55,751 bases of DNA, from NCBI GenBank assembly GCA_965603125.1, contig CBFDBU010000021.1:1-55751 (forward strand), read 5' to 3'. Positions 1-9,085 of the stretch are shown here, piece after piece. This DNA comes from JAJRTA01 sp965603125. Lineage in GTDB: Bacteria; Zixibacteria; MSB-5A5; GN15; FEB-12. A program made the position numbers and the translations under genes. How positions within the stretch are numbered: position 1 is the stretch's first letter; each line of letters opens with the position of its first letter. Below the pieces are notes generated by a model. That model was not told the DNA's origin. It saw nothing but the letters and a program-made list of their open reading frames with translations, and made no database searches.

Positions 1-427
1 TCCGGCACCTGCCTGAAGGCCCCGATCCGCCGAGGCCACCTTCGGCAACAAGCCCTTCTAAAGATATTACCACGGATCCCTGGCTGGTTCGTCAGCGAAC
101 AACGTTCGTCCTTATGCATGTACGCATGAATATGTATTGTAATCCGTAGGTAAGGGTATCAGAAACGTCAAATGGGTCGATCGTGGCTGGTCGACCGGGC
201 TCGCAGTGGGGCTGGGCGTTTTCGAGGCGGCTCGTGTCGGGTTGTACTTTCTGGTTCGCTGGCACTCAGACAGCCGCGCCTACAGTTGCTCACAGAGCAA
301 CCACGCGTATGCAATCTCGACCTTCACTGATTTCGTGAGCCCGCACTGCCCGGGCAAGAAGATATAGATCGGGGTTATTGGGAATCGGTAAGGAGTTAGA
401 CTCTTTGTTCTGGGCAGGTATTTCGAC
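1..427. other. Window edge without recognisable gene
   Basis: No reading frame here resembles a protein I recognise. A minus-strand frame of about 70 codons near 280-498 looks like a shadow of the transposase remnant that begins at 428. The stretch probably belongs to the same decayed mobile-element zone, but no terminal repeats are evident. Confidence 0.3.
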
Positions 428-750
428 ATGAAGACATTTAAGGAGTCAGAGGTTAGTGTATCGCAGCGTTTGGAGGTCGTGCTAATGCTTCTTCTCAAGC
501 AGGAGCCGATCAGCGTATTGGCTCGTCGCTGTGGAGTGAGCGAGACGCCCCTTCATCGTTGGCGAGAGCGAATCCCCGGTACGGTTACATGCGGATAGCG
601 GTGATGTGTCGTCGGTCAGGTCTGATGGTCACGAATAGCCAGGCCTATTGCGTGATAAAGGGTCATGGACTTTTGCATAAACCTCCTTTTCGGCAGGCTG
701 AGCTTCACCAGGCGTCGAAGCTTTTTGAACTGCTTCCCATCCGTCCTTAG
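428..750 (+). pseudogene. IS3-like transposase remnant (OrfA start joined to an OrfB piece)
   Basis: The frame starting at 428 encodes about 56 residues with a helix-turn-helix resembling an IS3-type OrfA (ISVLARRCGVSETPLHRW), then stops at 598. An overlapping frame from 559 to 750 encodes NPRYGYMRI followed by RRSGL, which matches the HTH_21-type start of an IS3 OrfB. The end of OrfA and the whole DDE catalytic core are missing. The two pieces lie in different frames, so this is a deleted, frameshifted relic that cannot make transposase. It ends about where the IS256-like remnant begins, which suggests that element landed in it. The IS3 assignment rests on motif recognition only. Confidence 0.6.
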
Positions 751-901
751 ACAACTTGATCTGTGTACCGGGACAAACCTTTCACGGAGTTTGTTTCAAA
801 AGGTGTGGAAATTTGGGAGAAAAGAGGCGTAACCTTTCTTTGAAGTAATATCAACCGTTCCTGGCCTGTTCAGCCGGGGACAAACAAGAAAGGATACACC
901 C

Positions 902-1366
902 ATGAGAAAGAAGGCCGACACAGGATGTGAAGCAAGCGAAAAGTTTGCTGATTCTCTGGACGAACTTGCCCGTGAAGGAGCCCGCCGGATGCTGAGGTCG
1001 GTGTTGGAAGCCGAGGTGGAGGTGTGTTTAGGGCGGCAGCGCTAGCAGCGGACAGAAGAGTTCAATGGTTACCGCAACGGTTACGGCCAACAGCGGCGGG
1101 TGAGGGTGGGCTCCGGGACAATGACAATCCCGGCGCCGCGAGTTCGTGACAGCGTTCAGCCGTCCAAGTCGAAGGTTCTGCCGTCGTATCAGCGTCAGTC
1201 GCGGTTGGTCAAGGAATTGATCTTCCGGTTAATCGTCAATGCTCAGAAACGGTGGCGACGATTGAACGCTCCTGTGTTGGTGGCGAAAGTGATCCGGGGC
1301 GTCAGATATGAAAATGGACAGGAGACAACAACAGCGAAGAAAAGCAGAAAAAAGGTCGCCGCTTGA
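902..1366 (+). pseudogene. IS256-family (mutator) transposase remnant, internally deleted
   Basis: From ATG 902 the frame reads an IS256-type N-terminus: REGARRMLRSVLEAEVE, then FNGYRNGYG, then a PRVRD segment. An in-frame TAG interrupts it at about 1043. After about 105 codons it jumps directly to a typical IS256 C-terminus (NAQKRWRRLNAP, then VIRGV) and ends at 1366. The central DDE catalytic region of roughly 250 residues is absent, so the gene is dead through both an internal deletion and a nonsense codon. Sequences near 752-772 and 1370-1395 look like weakly matching inverted ends, so the whole element probably spans about 750-1395. It sits between the IS3 relic and an IS1634-like relic whose 5' part is lost. 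Confidence 0.75.
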
Positions 1367-1401
1367 AAAACAAATTTACACCACTATTGACAGGAACGCT
1401 A

Positions 1402-2085
1402 ATATCGCGCGGTGGGTGTTATGGAAAGGTTTCGGGGAACCTTGAAGTGAAGGAAGTGACCGTCGGGGAGCACCGCTATATCGTTTGTCACAACCCGGAA
1501 GAAGCCCAAAAGGACGCGGCGGCTCGCCAGGCGATTCTGGCCAAGCTGGAAGCGACGTTGTGGCATGGTCCGAAGAGTGTTATTGGCAACAAAGGATTCA
1601 GGCGTTTTCTCAAGGTGATCAGGGGCGCGGTCAGTATTGATGCCAACGCGGTCAAACGAGAGGCGCCATTGGATGGCAAGTTTGTTCTGCGCACGAACAC
1701 TGCTCTTTCGGCCGAAGAAGTAGCCGCGACGTACAAGAGCTTGTGGCGAGTGGAGCAGGTGTTTCGCCGGGAGAAATCGACCCTTGAAATCGGGCCGCTC
1801 TATCATCACCGGGACGACACGAGCAGAGGTCACATTGTGGCCTCTTTTTTAGCTTTGCGTTTGGGATTGGATCTTCAACGGAGATTGGAGCAAAAGGGCG
1901 TTGATGTTTCCCGGCCGGACCTGGTACGGGATTTGTCTGGGGTGCAGGCCGTTCACATCGAGCTTGACGGGCGGAGTTTCGTGATCCGCACCGATCTTGG
2001 GGAATGGGCAGCCGAGGCCTTTGCCGCCGCTGGCATCCGGCCCCCCTCAAGAATCTCCGAGAGTATGATGATATGTAGTGCCTAA
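1402..2085 (+). pseudogene. IS1634/IS4-like transposase C-terminal fragment
   Basis: About 228 codons match the C-terminal half of an IS1634-type (DDE_Tnp_1) transposase. Visible blocks are an NLEVKEVTVG beta segment, CHNPEEAQKD, DGKFVLRTNT, and the YKSLWRVEQVFR...KSTLEIGPLYH block that carries the last catalytic Glu, followed by RGHIVASFLAL. The N-terminal half with the first two catalytic Asp residues is missing. The open frame runs upstream only into the end of the IS256-like remnant, so that element probably truncated it. The 3' end appears natural. Confidence 0.7.
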
Positions 2086-2218
2086 AAAACAACCGAAGTC
2101 TGATATCTGTCCTATATTCAACAGGTTACAAAAACCAACTGTCGAAAATGAGCCAGAAATGACCCATGAGTAACGAAGTTACTGTTTTGTATTGTGTTCC
2201 GAGTTTTGGAGCAGCCTG

Positions 2219-5200
2219 CTAAAAATCTGCTCCGATAGAGATATAGTAGCTTGGCTTGTCGGAGACGTTGTAGAAATCAGTGGTCCAGGCGAGGTCATAC
2301 CTGAGAAGGATGAAACCCAGGTTGGCCCGCATTCCAAACCCAAACCCGGTCCTGATGTCGTTTAGGCGATGATGTCCGCCCTCGGAGGTTCCCCCCTTGA
2401 AATTGCTGCCGTCCCAGGCGGTACCCATGTCGAGAAAGATAGCGCCGCCGACGCGGCTGATTACCAGCGGCAACGGAAAACGCATCCCGAAATAGTCGAT
2501 CATCGGATAACGGAACTCGACGTTGAGCAGGCCGTAACGATTGCCGGACAGGTCGTAGTACTCAACACCCCTGAGGGGCGTTACAACATCGGCGAAATAA
2601 AGGTTCTCCACGTCGTAGACCTCGGCATCGAGGGTGCGGTTGCCGATCCAGTTGGTGGTGCCGCCCACAAAATACCTCTTGGGCGTACGGCCGAACGACA
2701 TGCCGCCGGAAGCCCGAAATGCCAGCGAGTACAGGTTGCCGAAGTGCCAGTACCGACGATAATCCAGGTCGATGGCGTACGACTCAATGTTTCTGGTGTT
2801 GAACAGATCAATTCCGGTCTCCACGGCCAGTCTGGCTCTGCGTCCGTTGAGCGGACCGGTGATTCCCCAGAGGATATTGTCCGTGACGTATCCAAGAGTT
2901 GCCGTGGTCACCTTAGAACTGCGATTGTCGCGAATATCCTGTGGTCGATCGTAGTACTCCCTGTCGATGAAAGACTGCGAAAGCGAAGCCTCCAGACGGT
3001 TGAACACCGAAAACGGTCGAGAGGCGAATAACTGTATCCCATAGAAGCGATCGGAGAACAGGAAGTCATTGTTGTCCAGGTAGTAGTTCTTGCTGTGAAA
3101 GAAACCGACTCCAAAGCCGGTGCGTCTCAGGCTGTTGAAGTAGTACGCTTGTATGTTGGACTGGTCAATCGTGTTGACCAGATCGGTTACCAGGATAATT
3201 TGATGGTTGCCCAGGTAGTCCGAAAACATGAACACGGTCTGACCGCGCAATCCGAAAAATGTGTCGTATCCAAAACCGCCGCCGACATAGTCGGGAGTGA
3301 ATTTGACCTTGTACTTGTGGATCTCGTAATCGCCGCCTTCCGTGGGAGGCGGGATGGAATCGAAATGGCCGGGTTCTTCGTGGATCCGCTTGAGCGAATG
3401 CCCGGCGCTGTCGCCGGGAATATCGCGCAGGAATGGATCCAGAGGATCCTTCGCGTCGTCGCTCACGTAGACATATTCGCCGTCGTAGATTCCGGATTCG
3501 GCAGCGACGCTATCCGCCTCGTCTGCCGCCTCGCCGGCGGCAAGACTGTCGGCGAGTAGCCCGGACTCTTCCACAGCCGCGGAATCCGAGGAACCCGGCC
3601 CGGAGGTATCTACCGCATACGATACGTAGTCCTTCTCTATCTCGTAGTCCAACAGAGCTGCGGACAGGCTGTCCGTGATCTCCTCATTGGCATCTTCGTC
3701 GTCGGCCACATCGGCAAAGGGTAAATCATACTCGCCGCGTACAAAGGCGGTGGACACGAGAACCCCGTCTTCGCCCACAGGCGCCAGCTCATCAAGCACA
3801 AAGATGTCGAAAGCGCCCCGGTAGAAGGCTTCGAAGGCCAGCTTGGCGCCGTCGGGTGACCAGGACATATACGACACCCCGGTGAGGATGTCGGTAACGG
3901 CGAAGTGCTCTTCCGATTCGATCAGGGCGACATAGATATTGTCAATCCCGTTACGGCTGGAGATAAAGGCTATCTTGCTGCCGTCGGGGGAAACACTGGG
4001 AAGGATGTTCTGGCCCGGGCCGACCTCGAGTGGCGTGATGTCCTGCTCGGCCACCGACATTCGGAACAGGTTGTATGAGCCGTACTCGAAATCACCCGGC
4101 ATGAAGGCGCCCGGGCGGACATAGGGGTGCTGCAGGGTGTCGTACTCGGGATTCTGCGGGTGGGGCCGGTCGGAGGAAAAGATCAGGTGCTTTGAATCAG
4201 GGTACCAGCCGGGGCTGACATCGTCGTAACGATCTTCCGTCAACTGTTCGATCCGGTCGGACTCGACGTCATAGACAAAGATGTCCCGCATGTTCGTCTT
4301 GAGGGCGGAAAAGGCGATTTTCCTGCCGTCGGGCGACCACGCCGGCGAGAGCAGATTGTAGTAATCCAGCCGCTTTTTCCTGCGGACTTTCCCTTCGGTG
4401 AGGTCGTAGAAAAAGAGCGACTCCTTGCCGTGAGACTTGGCTACAAAGACCAGTTCCCGCCCGTCGGGCGAAAACGACATGCCCGAAACGTACGAGTGCA
4501 GCGATTCCACGTCGCCCGACCGCGATCCTCTCACAAGACGCTTGACGATCCGGCCGTCGTCGACGGATATCAGCACGATTTCCGTGAAATCGGACCGGTC
4601 GGTGAAGATAGCCAGCTTGTCTCCCTCGGGAGTGAAAACCGGCTTCTCATTGAAATAGGATCCATCTTTGCGCGAGTCGGTCAGTTTGCGGGCAATCTCT
4701 TCGGCTTCCTTGCGGTTGGCGATCTCCGGCCAGTAGCGGCGCTTCATCTCTTTGGAGAAATCTTCCCAGAGCTGTTCCTCGTCGATCCCGATTGATTTCT
4801 TCAGCGCCTTTTTCATCGAAAGGTACACTTTCCCTTTCTTAAACAACTGGCCCAGTTTATCCTCGCCGTACTTGTCGACAATGTATTTTATCAACGCCTG
4901 ACCTTCCCGGTAGGCATTGTATCCGGTCAGGTAGACGGGTGGCACCAGGTAGCCGTTGATGGTGGCATCGCGCATCCACATATCGGAAGCTTGATCCCAA
5001 CCGTGCCGGGACGAGTACTCCGCGTACCCCTCGGCCAGCCACAACGGCATCTGGAACAACCGCTGCCGAGAAACCAGGGAGGAGAAAGCGTTGCCGTAGA
5101 GCATGTCGAATGTCACGGCATGAGTCAACTCGTGATGAAGAACGTGGCGGAACGACTCGTAGGAACCATTGAAAGGAGTAACCACCCGGTTCTTGAATAC

Positions 5201-5542
5201 CTCGGTGAAACCGCCTACCCCTTCACCAATCAGTGCGGGCATTATGTTTGTCTGCTGAAAGTCGTTGTGTGAATTGTATATGAAAACGGGTATGCGACGC
5301 TGAATCCTGTAATTGAGTTCCCGGCTTACCTCGACATAGGCTGATTCAAGTACCGTGGCGGCAAACTGGGCAGTGGCGTAAGCGTCTTCATAGAAGTGAA
5401 TGTCAAAACGCCGGGTCTGGATGTAATTCCACCCAAAGTCCTTGTACCTGACCTTGTTCTTCCCGAAATAGGTCTCCTGGGCGTTTGAGGCAGGGACTGC
5501 CGTAGCCAGCAACAGGGCCGCGATTACGAATGATTTCCTCAT
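2219..5542 (-). CDS. Outer-membrane TolB-propeller / peptidase-MA / surface-antigen barrel protein
   Basis: A 1107-aa exported protein. ATG 5542 is preferred over an upstream TTG because it directly starts a signal peptide (MRKSFVIAALLLATAVPASNA) and has an AGG box upstream. After the signal comes a peptidase-MA-like zinc metalloprotease domain (about residues 25-280) with HELTH and a downstream WLAEGYAEY that should supply the third ligand. WD40/TolB-type propeller blades follow (about 290-610), with repeated SPDG and WSPDG motifs. An acidic, Ser/Asp-rich linker (about 620-740) leads to a C-terminal surface-antigen (Omp85-like) barrel ending in Phe, as barrel proteins often do. It is presumably anchored in the outer membrane, with protease and propeller in the periplasm or outside. 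It lies downstream of murA on the same strand. The substrate is unknown. Confidence 0.8.
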   Translation of the reverse strand: MRKSFVIAALLLATAVPASNAQETYFGKNKVRYKDFGWNYIQTRRFDIHFYEDAYATAQFAATVLESAYVEVSRELNYRIQRRIPVFIYNSHNDFQQTNIMPALIGEGVGGFTEVFKNRVVTPFNGSYESFRHVLHHELTHAVTFDMLYGNAFSSLVSRQRLFQMPLWLAEGYAEYSSRHGWDQASDMWMRDATINGYLVPPVYLTGYNAYREGQALIKYIVDKYGEDKLGQLFKKGKVYLSMKKALKKSIGIDEEQLWEDFSKEMKRRYWPEIANRKEAEEIARKLTDSRKDGSYFNEKPVFTPEGDKLAIFTDRSDFTEIVLISVDDGRIVKRLVRGSRSGDVESLHSYVSGMSFSPDGRELVFVAKSHGKESLFFYDLTEGKVRRKKRLDYYNLLSPAWSPDGRKIAFSALKTNMRDIFVYDVESDRIEQLTEDRYDDVSPGWYPDSKHLIFSSDRPHPQNPEYDTLQHPYVRPGAFMPGDFEYGSYNLFRMSVAEQDITPLEVGPGQNILPSVSPDGSKIAFISSRNGIDNIYVALIESEEHFAVTDILTGVSYMSWSPDGAKLAFEAFYRGAFDIFVLDELAPVGEDGVLVSTAFVRGEYDLPFADVADDEDANEEITDSLSAALLDYEIEKDYVSYAVDTSGPGSSDSAAVEESGLLADSLAAGEAADEADSVAAESGIYDGEYVYVSDDAKDPLDPFLRDIPGDSAGHSLKRIHEEPGHFDSIPPPTEGGDYEIHKYKVKFTPDYVGGGFGYDTFFGLRGQTVFMFSDYLGNHQIILVTDLVNTIDQSNIQAYYFNSLRRTGFGVGFFHSKNYYLDNNDFLFSDRFYGIQLFASRPFSVFNRLEASLSQSFIDREYYDRPQDIRDNRSSKVTTATLGYVTDNILWGITGPLNGRRARLAVETGIDLFNTRNIESYAIDLDYRRYWHFGNLYSLAFRASGGMSFGRTPKRYFVGGTTNWIGNRTLDAEVYDVENLYFADVVTPLRGVEYYDLSGNRYGLLNVEFRYPMIDYFGMRFPLPLVISRVGGAIFLDMGTAWDGSNFKGGTSEGGHHRLNDIRTGFGFGMRANLGFILLRYDLAWTTDFYNVSDKPSYYISIGADF

Positions 5543-5673
5543 TACATACCTACACTGTTCCAAGGCTTGTGATTATGAACTCACCTACCATAACCGTCCC
5601 GATCGTGTCGGAGTTCACCCGGACTCCTGAGTCCATCGGACCTCATGGGGCGAATCCCGTACCGTTCCCGTGT

Positions 5674-6936
5674 TCAGGCGTTTACTCTGACTATATCGGC
5701 GCCAAGCGCCGAGAGCTTTTCCTCCATCCGATGATAACCGCGATCCACGTGGTAGACCCGCAGTACACTGGATTTGCCCTTCGCCGCCAGGGCGGCAAGA
5801 ACGATCCCCGCACCGGCGCGAATATCTGAAGCCATTACTTCGGCGCCGGACAGCCGGCTTACGCCACGGACAACAGCTTCGTTGCTGGTAACGGTGATGT
5901 CCCCGCCTAAACGCCGCATTTCCATAGTATGGGAGAAGCGGTCGGCAAAGACGGTCTCACGAATATGCGACGTTCCGTTGGCCACGCACATGGCGGCCAT
6001 GAGGCAGGCCTGAAGATCGGTAGGAAAGCCGGGGAAGGGATAGGTAGTCACTGCTACCGGTTTCAGCCTTTTGGGTCCCTTGACAGTCATTCCGGCCCGC
6101 GTGGTGTCTATCCTGCAGCCCATCTCGCTCAGTTTGTGTGCCACCAGTGTCAGGTCTCCCGGGTTGATCCCGGTAACCGTTACTTTCCCACCGGTCACGG
6201 CGGCTGCTATCAGGTAAGTTCCTGCCACCAGGCGGTCGCCGGCAACAGAATACTCGACACTGTGAAGTTTCCTGACCGGTTCCACCACGATGCTGGGCGA
6301 ACCGGCGCCGTGGATCCTTGCCCCGGCCTTGTTAAGGAAACGGGCGACATCGACTACTTCCGGATCGCACGCGGCGTTGGTGATGAGAGTCTTGCGGCGG
6401 GCCGTGACGGCGGCAAACAGCACGTTCTCCGTGCCCGTGTGTGAGGGGCGATCAAAATATACCGATCCCCCGGCCAACGGCTTGCCTTTGGCGACAACGT
6501 AGCCGCCCTTTTCCGTGACTGTCGCCCCCATGGCCTTGAAAGCCTTGACATGGAAATCGACCGGGCGAGCACCGAGAACACACCCGCCGGGCAACGATAC
6601 CCGTGCTTCACCCAGCCGCGCGATTATCGGCCCCAGCACCAGGAACGAGGCCCGCATCTGCCGCATCAGTTCATACGGCGCCGTGTTGCGATTTACATTG
6701 GTGGCATTGATTGTTATGACACAAGCCTTGGGATCGAAACTGACCCTGGCGCCAAGATGCTCCAGAACCCGGATTATCGTGTAGATGTCTCGCAACGGAG
6801 GAACGTTCCTGACAATCGTTTCCCCCTTTTCAATCAGCAGGGCACCGACAATGATCGGAAGGGCCGCGTTCTTGGAGCCTTCCACTCTCAGCCTGCCCTC
6901 AAGACGCCGGGTTCCCGTGACAACGAACTTATCCAT
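5674..6936 (-). CDS. murA: UDP-N-acetylglucosamine 1-carboxyvinyltransferase
   Basis: MurA transfers enolpyruvate from PEP to UDP-GlcNAc, the first committed step of peptidoglycan synthesis in the cytoplasm. The 420-residue length is standard. Visible active-site features are Lys22-Asn23 in EGSKNAALPI, the mobile-loop Cys119 in PGGCVLGARPVDFH (the residue targeted by fosfomycin), TGTENVLFAAV, and DIRAGAGIVLAAL near the C-terminus. Cys rather than Asp in the loop predicts ordinary fosfomycin sensitivity at the target. The gene lies 131 nt upstream of the outer-membrane TolB-type protein on the same strand. Confidence 0.95.
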   Translation of the reverse strand: MDKFVVTGTRRLEGRLRVEGSKNAALPIIVGALLIEKGETIVRNVPPLRDIYTIIRVLEHLGARVSFDPKACVITINATNVNRNTAPYELMRQMRASFLVLGPIIARLGEARVSLPGGCVLGARPVDFHVKAFKAMGATVTEKGGYVVAKGKPLAGGSVYFDRPSHTGTENVLFAAVTARRKTLITNAACDPEVVDVARFLNKAGARIHGAGSPSIVVEPVRKLHSVEYSVAGDRLVAGTYLIAAAVTGGKVTVTGINPGDLTLVAHKLSEMGCRIDTTRAGMTVKGPKRLKPVAVTTYPFPGFPTDLQACLMAAMCVANGTSHIRETVFADRFSHTMEMRRLGGDITVTSNEAVVRGVSRLSGAEVMASDIRAGAGIVLAALAAKGKSSVLRVYHVDRGYHRMEEKLSALGADIVRVNA

Positions 6937-7114
6937 ATCTACCCTTTGTACACAGACGACGTATGCGGTTCCCGATTCGGCAGGGGAACCGGTTTTGTTT
7001 CCAGACGCAATGTGCCCCCGTCACGGATAAAAGAAAAGGAAAAACTGGGGAGAGCGTCGGCCCGCCCGACAGTATCGAACATTGCCGGCCTCAGGCGACT
7101 GCCGCCGGCGCCGT

Positions 7115-7654
7115 TTACATCACCTGCTCCACGACCTCGAAGTTGTCCCGCACTCTCTCGAAAAAGTCGATCGCTTCGTCGGTACAGAAATCCGGATCGG
7201 TCCAGGGCAGTCTCACGAATTGCTCGCGCGTGTAGACGAGGACAATCTCGGCAAACACGGAATCGCCCAGGTAGATCCGCTGTCTGCCGTCAAGATGCGA
7301 TGCCATCACGAGATTCTTCAGCGTCAGTATCCCGGGATCGATATTGACGGCGCGAAAGAGGAAATCGTCCGCCTTATCCGCGAACTGAGGCTCGATCTTG
7401 TGGCAGGCAGCCTTGATGGCGACAAGAGACGAGCGCGCCACCGGCTTTTCAAACGAGAAGAAACGCCGCAACAGACCGTCACCCATTTCTTCGCGGTGGT
7501 GGTCGGCGTTGCTGCAGACAATTTCACCGGTTTCGTACTGGACCCGGCCGAAACGACTTTCGAGCCTGACGAGAGCATCGGCGATTGCATCCATAGATGA
7601 GTAAATGACCGATACAACCAGTCGTCCCGGAAGGGGTTCCATTCGGCGCGCCAT
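7115..7654 (-). CDS. DUF4416 family protein
   Basis: A cytoplasmic protein of about 179 aa from ATG 7654. ATG 7642 is equally possible, and longer frames upstream lack family similarity. It shows the DUF4416 pattern: a short N-terminal strand before a predicted helix, an EMG...LLRRFFSFEKP block, then VNIDPGILTLKNLVMAS, HLDGRQRIYLGDSVFAEIVL and LPWTDPDF near the end. The function of DUF4416 is unknown; such genes often occur near central metabolism genes in uncultured bacteria. It lies 178 nt upstream of murA on the same strand. No membrane segments or nucleotide-binding loops are visible. Confidence 0.8.
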   Translation of the reverse strand: MARRMEPLPGRLVVSVIYSSMDAIADALVRLESRFGRVQYETGEIVCSNADHHREEMGDGLLRRFFSFEKPVARSSLVAIKAACHKIEPQFADKADDFLFRAVNIDPGILTLKNLVMASHLDGRQRIYLGDSVFAEIVLVYTREQFVRLPWTDPDFCTDEAIDFFERVRDNFEVVEQVM

Positions 7655-7843
7655 AACACGGCATAGATGCCGTCCCCGCCCTTGTGAATCAACAAAAACA
7701 GCGGTGGCACACCACTCACCCCGGACCATATTCTCAGGCCCCGACGGGGTTTGCCGGAGTGATGCCTGCCGCACCCCGCCCTGTCACGACCGGTCGTGAT
7801 GAAGTTGTGAGGATGACCCTGTCGGCTGCCGGTACTCCGTCCG

Positions 7844-9085
7844 CTACTCTCGGCTGAGCACCCAACTGTAGAACTTGTTACCGTCGGAGTCGTACAGGCT
7901 GATATACATTGCGTTGTCGTATGTAATGCCGAAGTTCCTGACGAGTTGGTGCAGGACAACCGTGTCAGCGTCGTATTCGAAGATATACGGTCGCAAGTAG
8001 TAGTAGCCATGGTTGCCGGGTGGTTCGATATCCCCGTCGGCGTCAATACTGAAGTAGCCGTAGTAGCCGGGGGTAAACGAGCCGACGGCAGCGCCGATCG
8101 ATACCAGGGAATCCAGAAACAACTGCACCGTCGGCTCGGATTCCGGCGTGTGATAGCCGATTGAACCCCAGATAGTGTTGTCGGGCACCCGGCGAAGTTC
8201 CGCCCGGTCAAAGACGACTATGCTGCTGTCGTCACACGTAATGTGAAAAGCCTCCTCGCTGACGATCAATCGGCCCGAAACCTGGGCGCCGTTCTCAAAA
8301 GCTAAGCTGTAGGTTCCAGATGTCAGAGAGCCCAGGTGGAGGTTGGCCAGAGCCGGGCCCAGGGCGGTAAGGCAGATCAGCGGCTGGTAGATCCCGCTGA
8401 ATTCAACTGATATCGCGCTGCCGACAATGCTCATCCGGTTGATAATAGCGAAATTGCAGCAGGGATAGATTGTCTCGGTGGCGCATCGGAACTTCTGTGT
8501 TCTCGCTGAGGGGAGCAGACTTTCCCACAGCGATACATGGATCAGGGAATTAACCGGCGCAATGAACCCCGCTTGGCAGGGGGTCGGCTGCGGGCCGGCC
8601 ATGAATATGAAATCAACAAGATAGACCAGGTCCGAGATGTCAATGTCGCCGGACCCGTCGATGTCCGCCTCATCGATGCAGTGCGGGACACAGCAAACCT
8701 CCGGGTATTGGCAGAACATGTATTCGACCAGGCAGACCAGGTCGGATATGTCGATCTGCTCGTCGTCGTCTTCGTCGACGTTGCCCCTGATGCCCTCACA
8801 GCACTCACAGGAGGAGATTATCGAATTGTCAAGACAAATGGCTTGAAAGGTGCCGCACCAGACATTGCAGAAAGGATCGATTGAGCCGCTGACGAAGACA
8901 TAATCGCCGGCGCTGTACCCGCCGTAATCGCTCAGAACGTAGGCGCCTCCTTCGTCGGCCATAAACCACAGGCAGCCACCCTCGATATCGGTGACCAATC
9001 TACCGCAACCCTCGAAACAGAGTGAGGGGCTGGGCAGGGCTACAACCAGGATGACCGTCAGAACGACAGCAATGTACTTTCTCAT
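7844..9085 (-). CDS. Secreted protein with dockerin-like calcium-binding repeats
   Basis: A 413-aa exported protein. ATG 9085 is chosen because it has a strong AAGAGGTG Shine-Dalgarno sequence and begins a signal peptide (MRKYIAVVLTVILVVALPS). After an N-terminal Cys-containing region there are two dockerin-type segments at about residues 105-170. Each has a D-x-D/N-x-D loop (VDEDDDEQIDISDLV and ADIDGSGDIDISDLV) followed by a hydrophobic LVEYMF or LVDFIF helix. In cellulosomal bacteria dockerins bind cohesins, but isolated pairs like this are common in secreted proteins of several uncultured phyla and may only bind calcium. The C-terminal 240 residues look like beta-sandwich without a recognised family. 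At least ten Cys suggest disulfides. Confidence 0.75.
   Translation of the reverse strand: MRKYIAVVLTVILVVALPSPSLCFEGCGRLVTDIEGGCLWFMADEGGAYVLSDYGGYSAGDYVFVSGSIDPFCNVWCGTFQAICLDNSIISSCECCEGIRGNVDEDDDEQIDISDLVCLVEYMFCQYPEVCCVPHCIDEADIDGSGDIDISDLVYLVDFIFMAGPQPTPCQAGFIAPVNSLIHVSLWESLLPSARTQKFRCATETIYPCCNFAIINRMSIVGSAISVEFSGIYQPLICLTALGPALANLHLGSLTSGTYSLAFENGAQVSGRLIVSEEAFHITCDDSSIVVFDRAELRRVPDNTIWGSIGYHTPESEPTVQLFLDSLVSIGAAVGSFTPGYYGYFSIDADGDIEPPGNHGYYYLRPYIFEYDADTVVLHQLVRNFGITYDNAMYISLYDSDGNKFYSWVLSRE

Noticed and set aside
2369..3031. Long plus-strand frames opposite the TolB-type protein
   Set aside because: They are antisense shadows of a real coding region with low-complexity translations.
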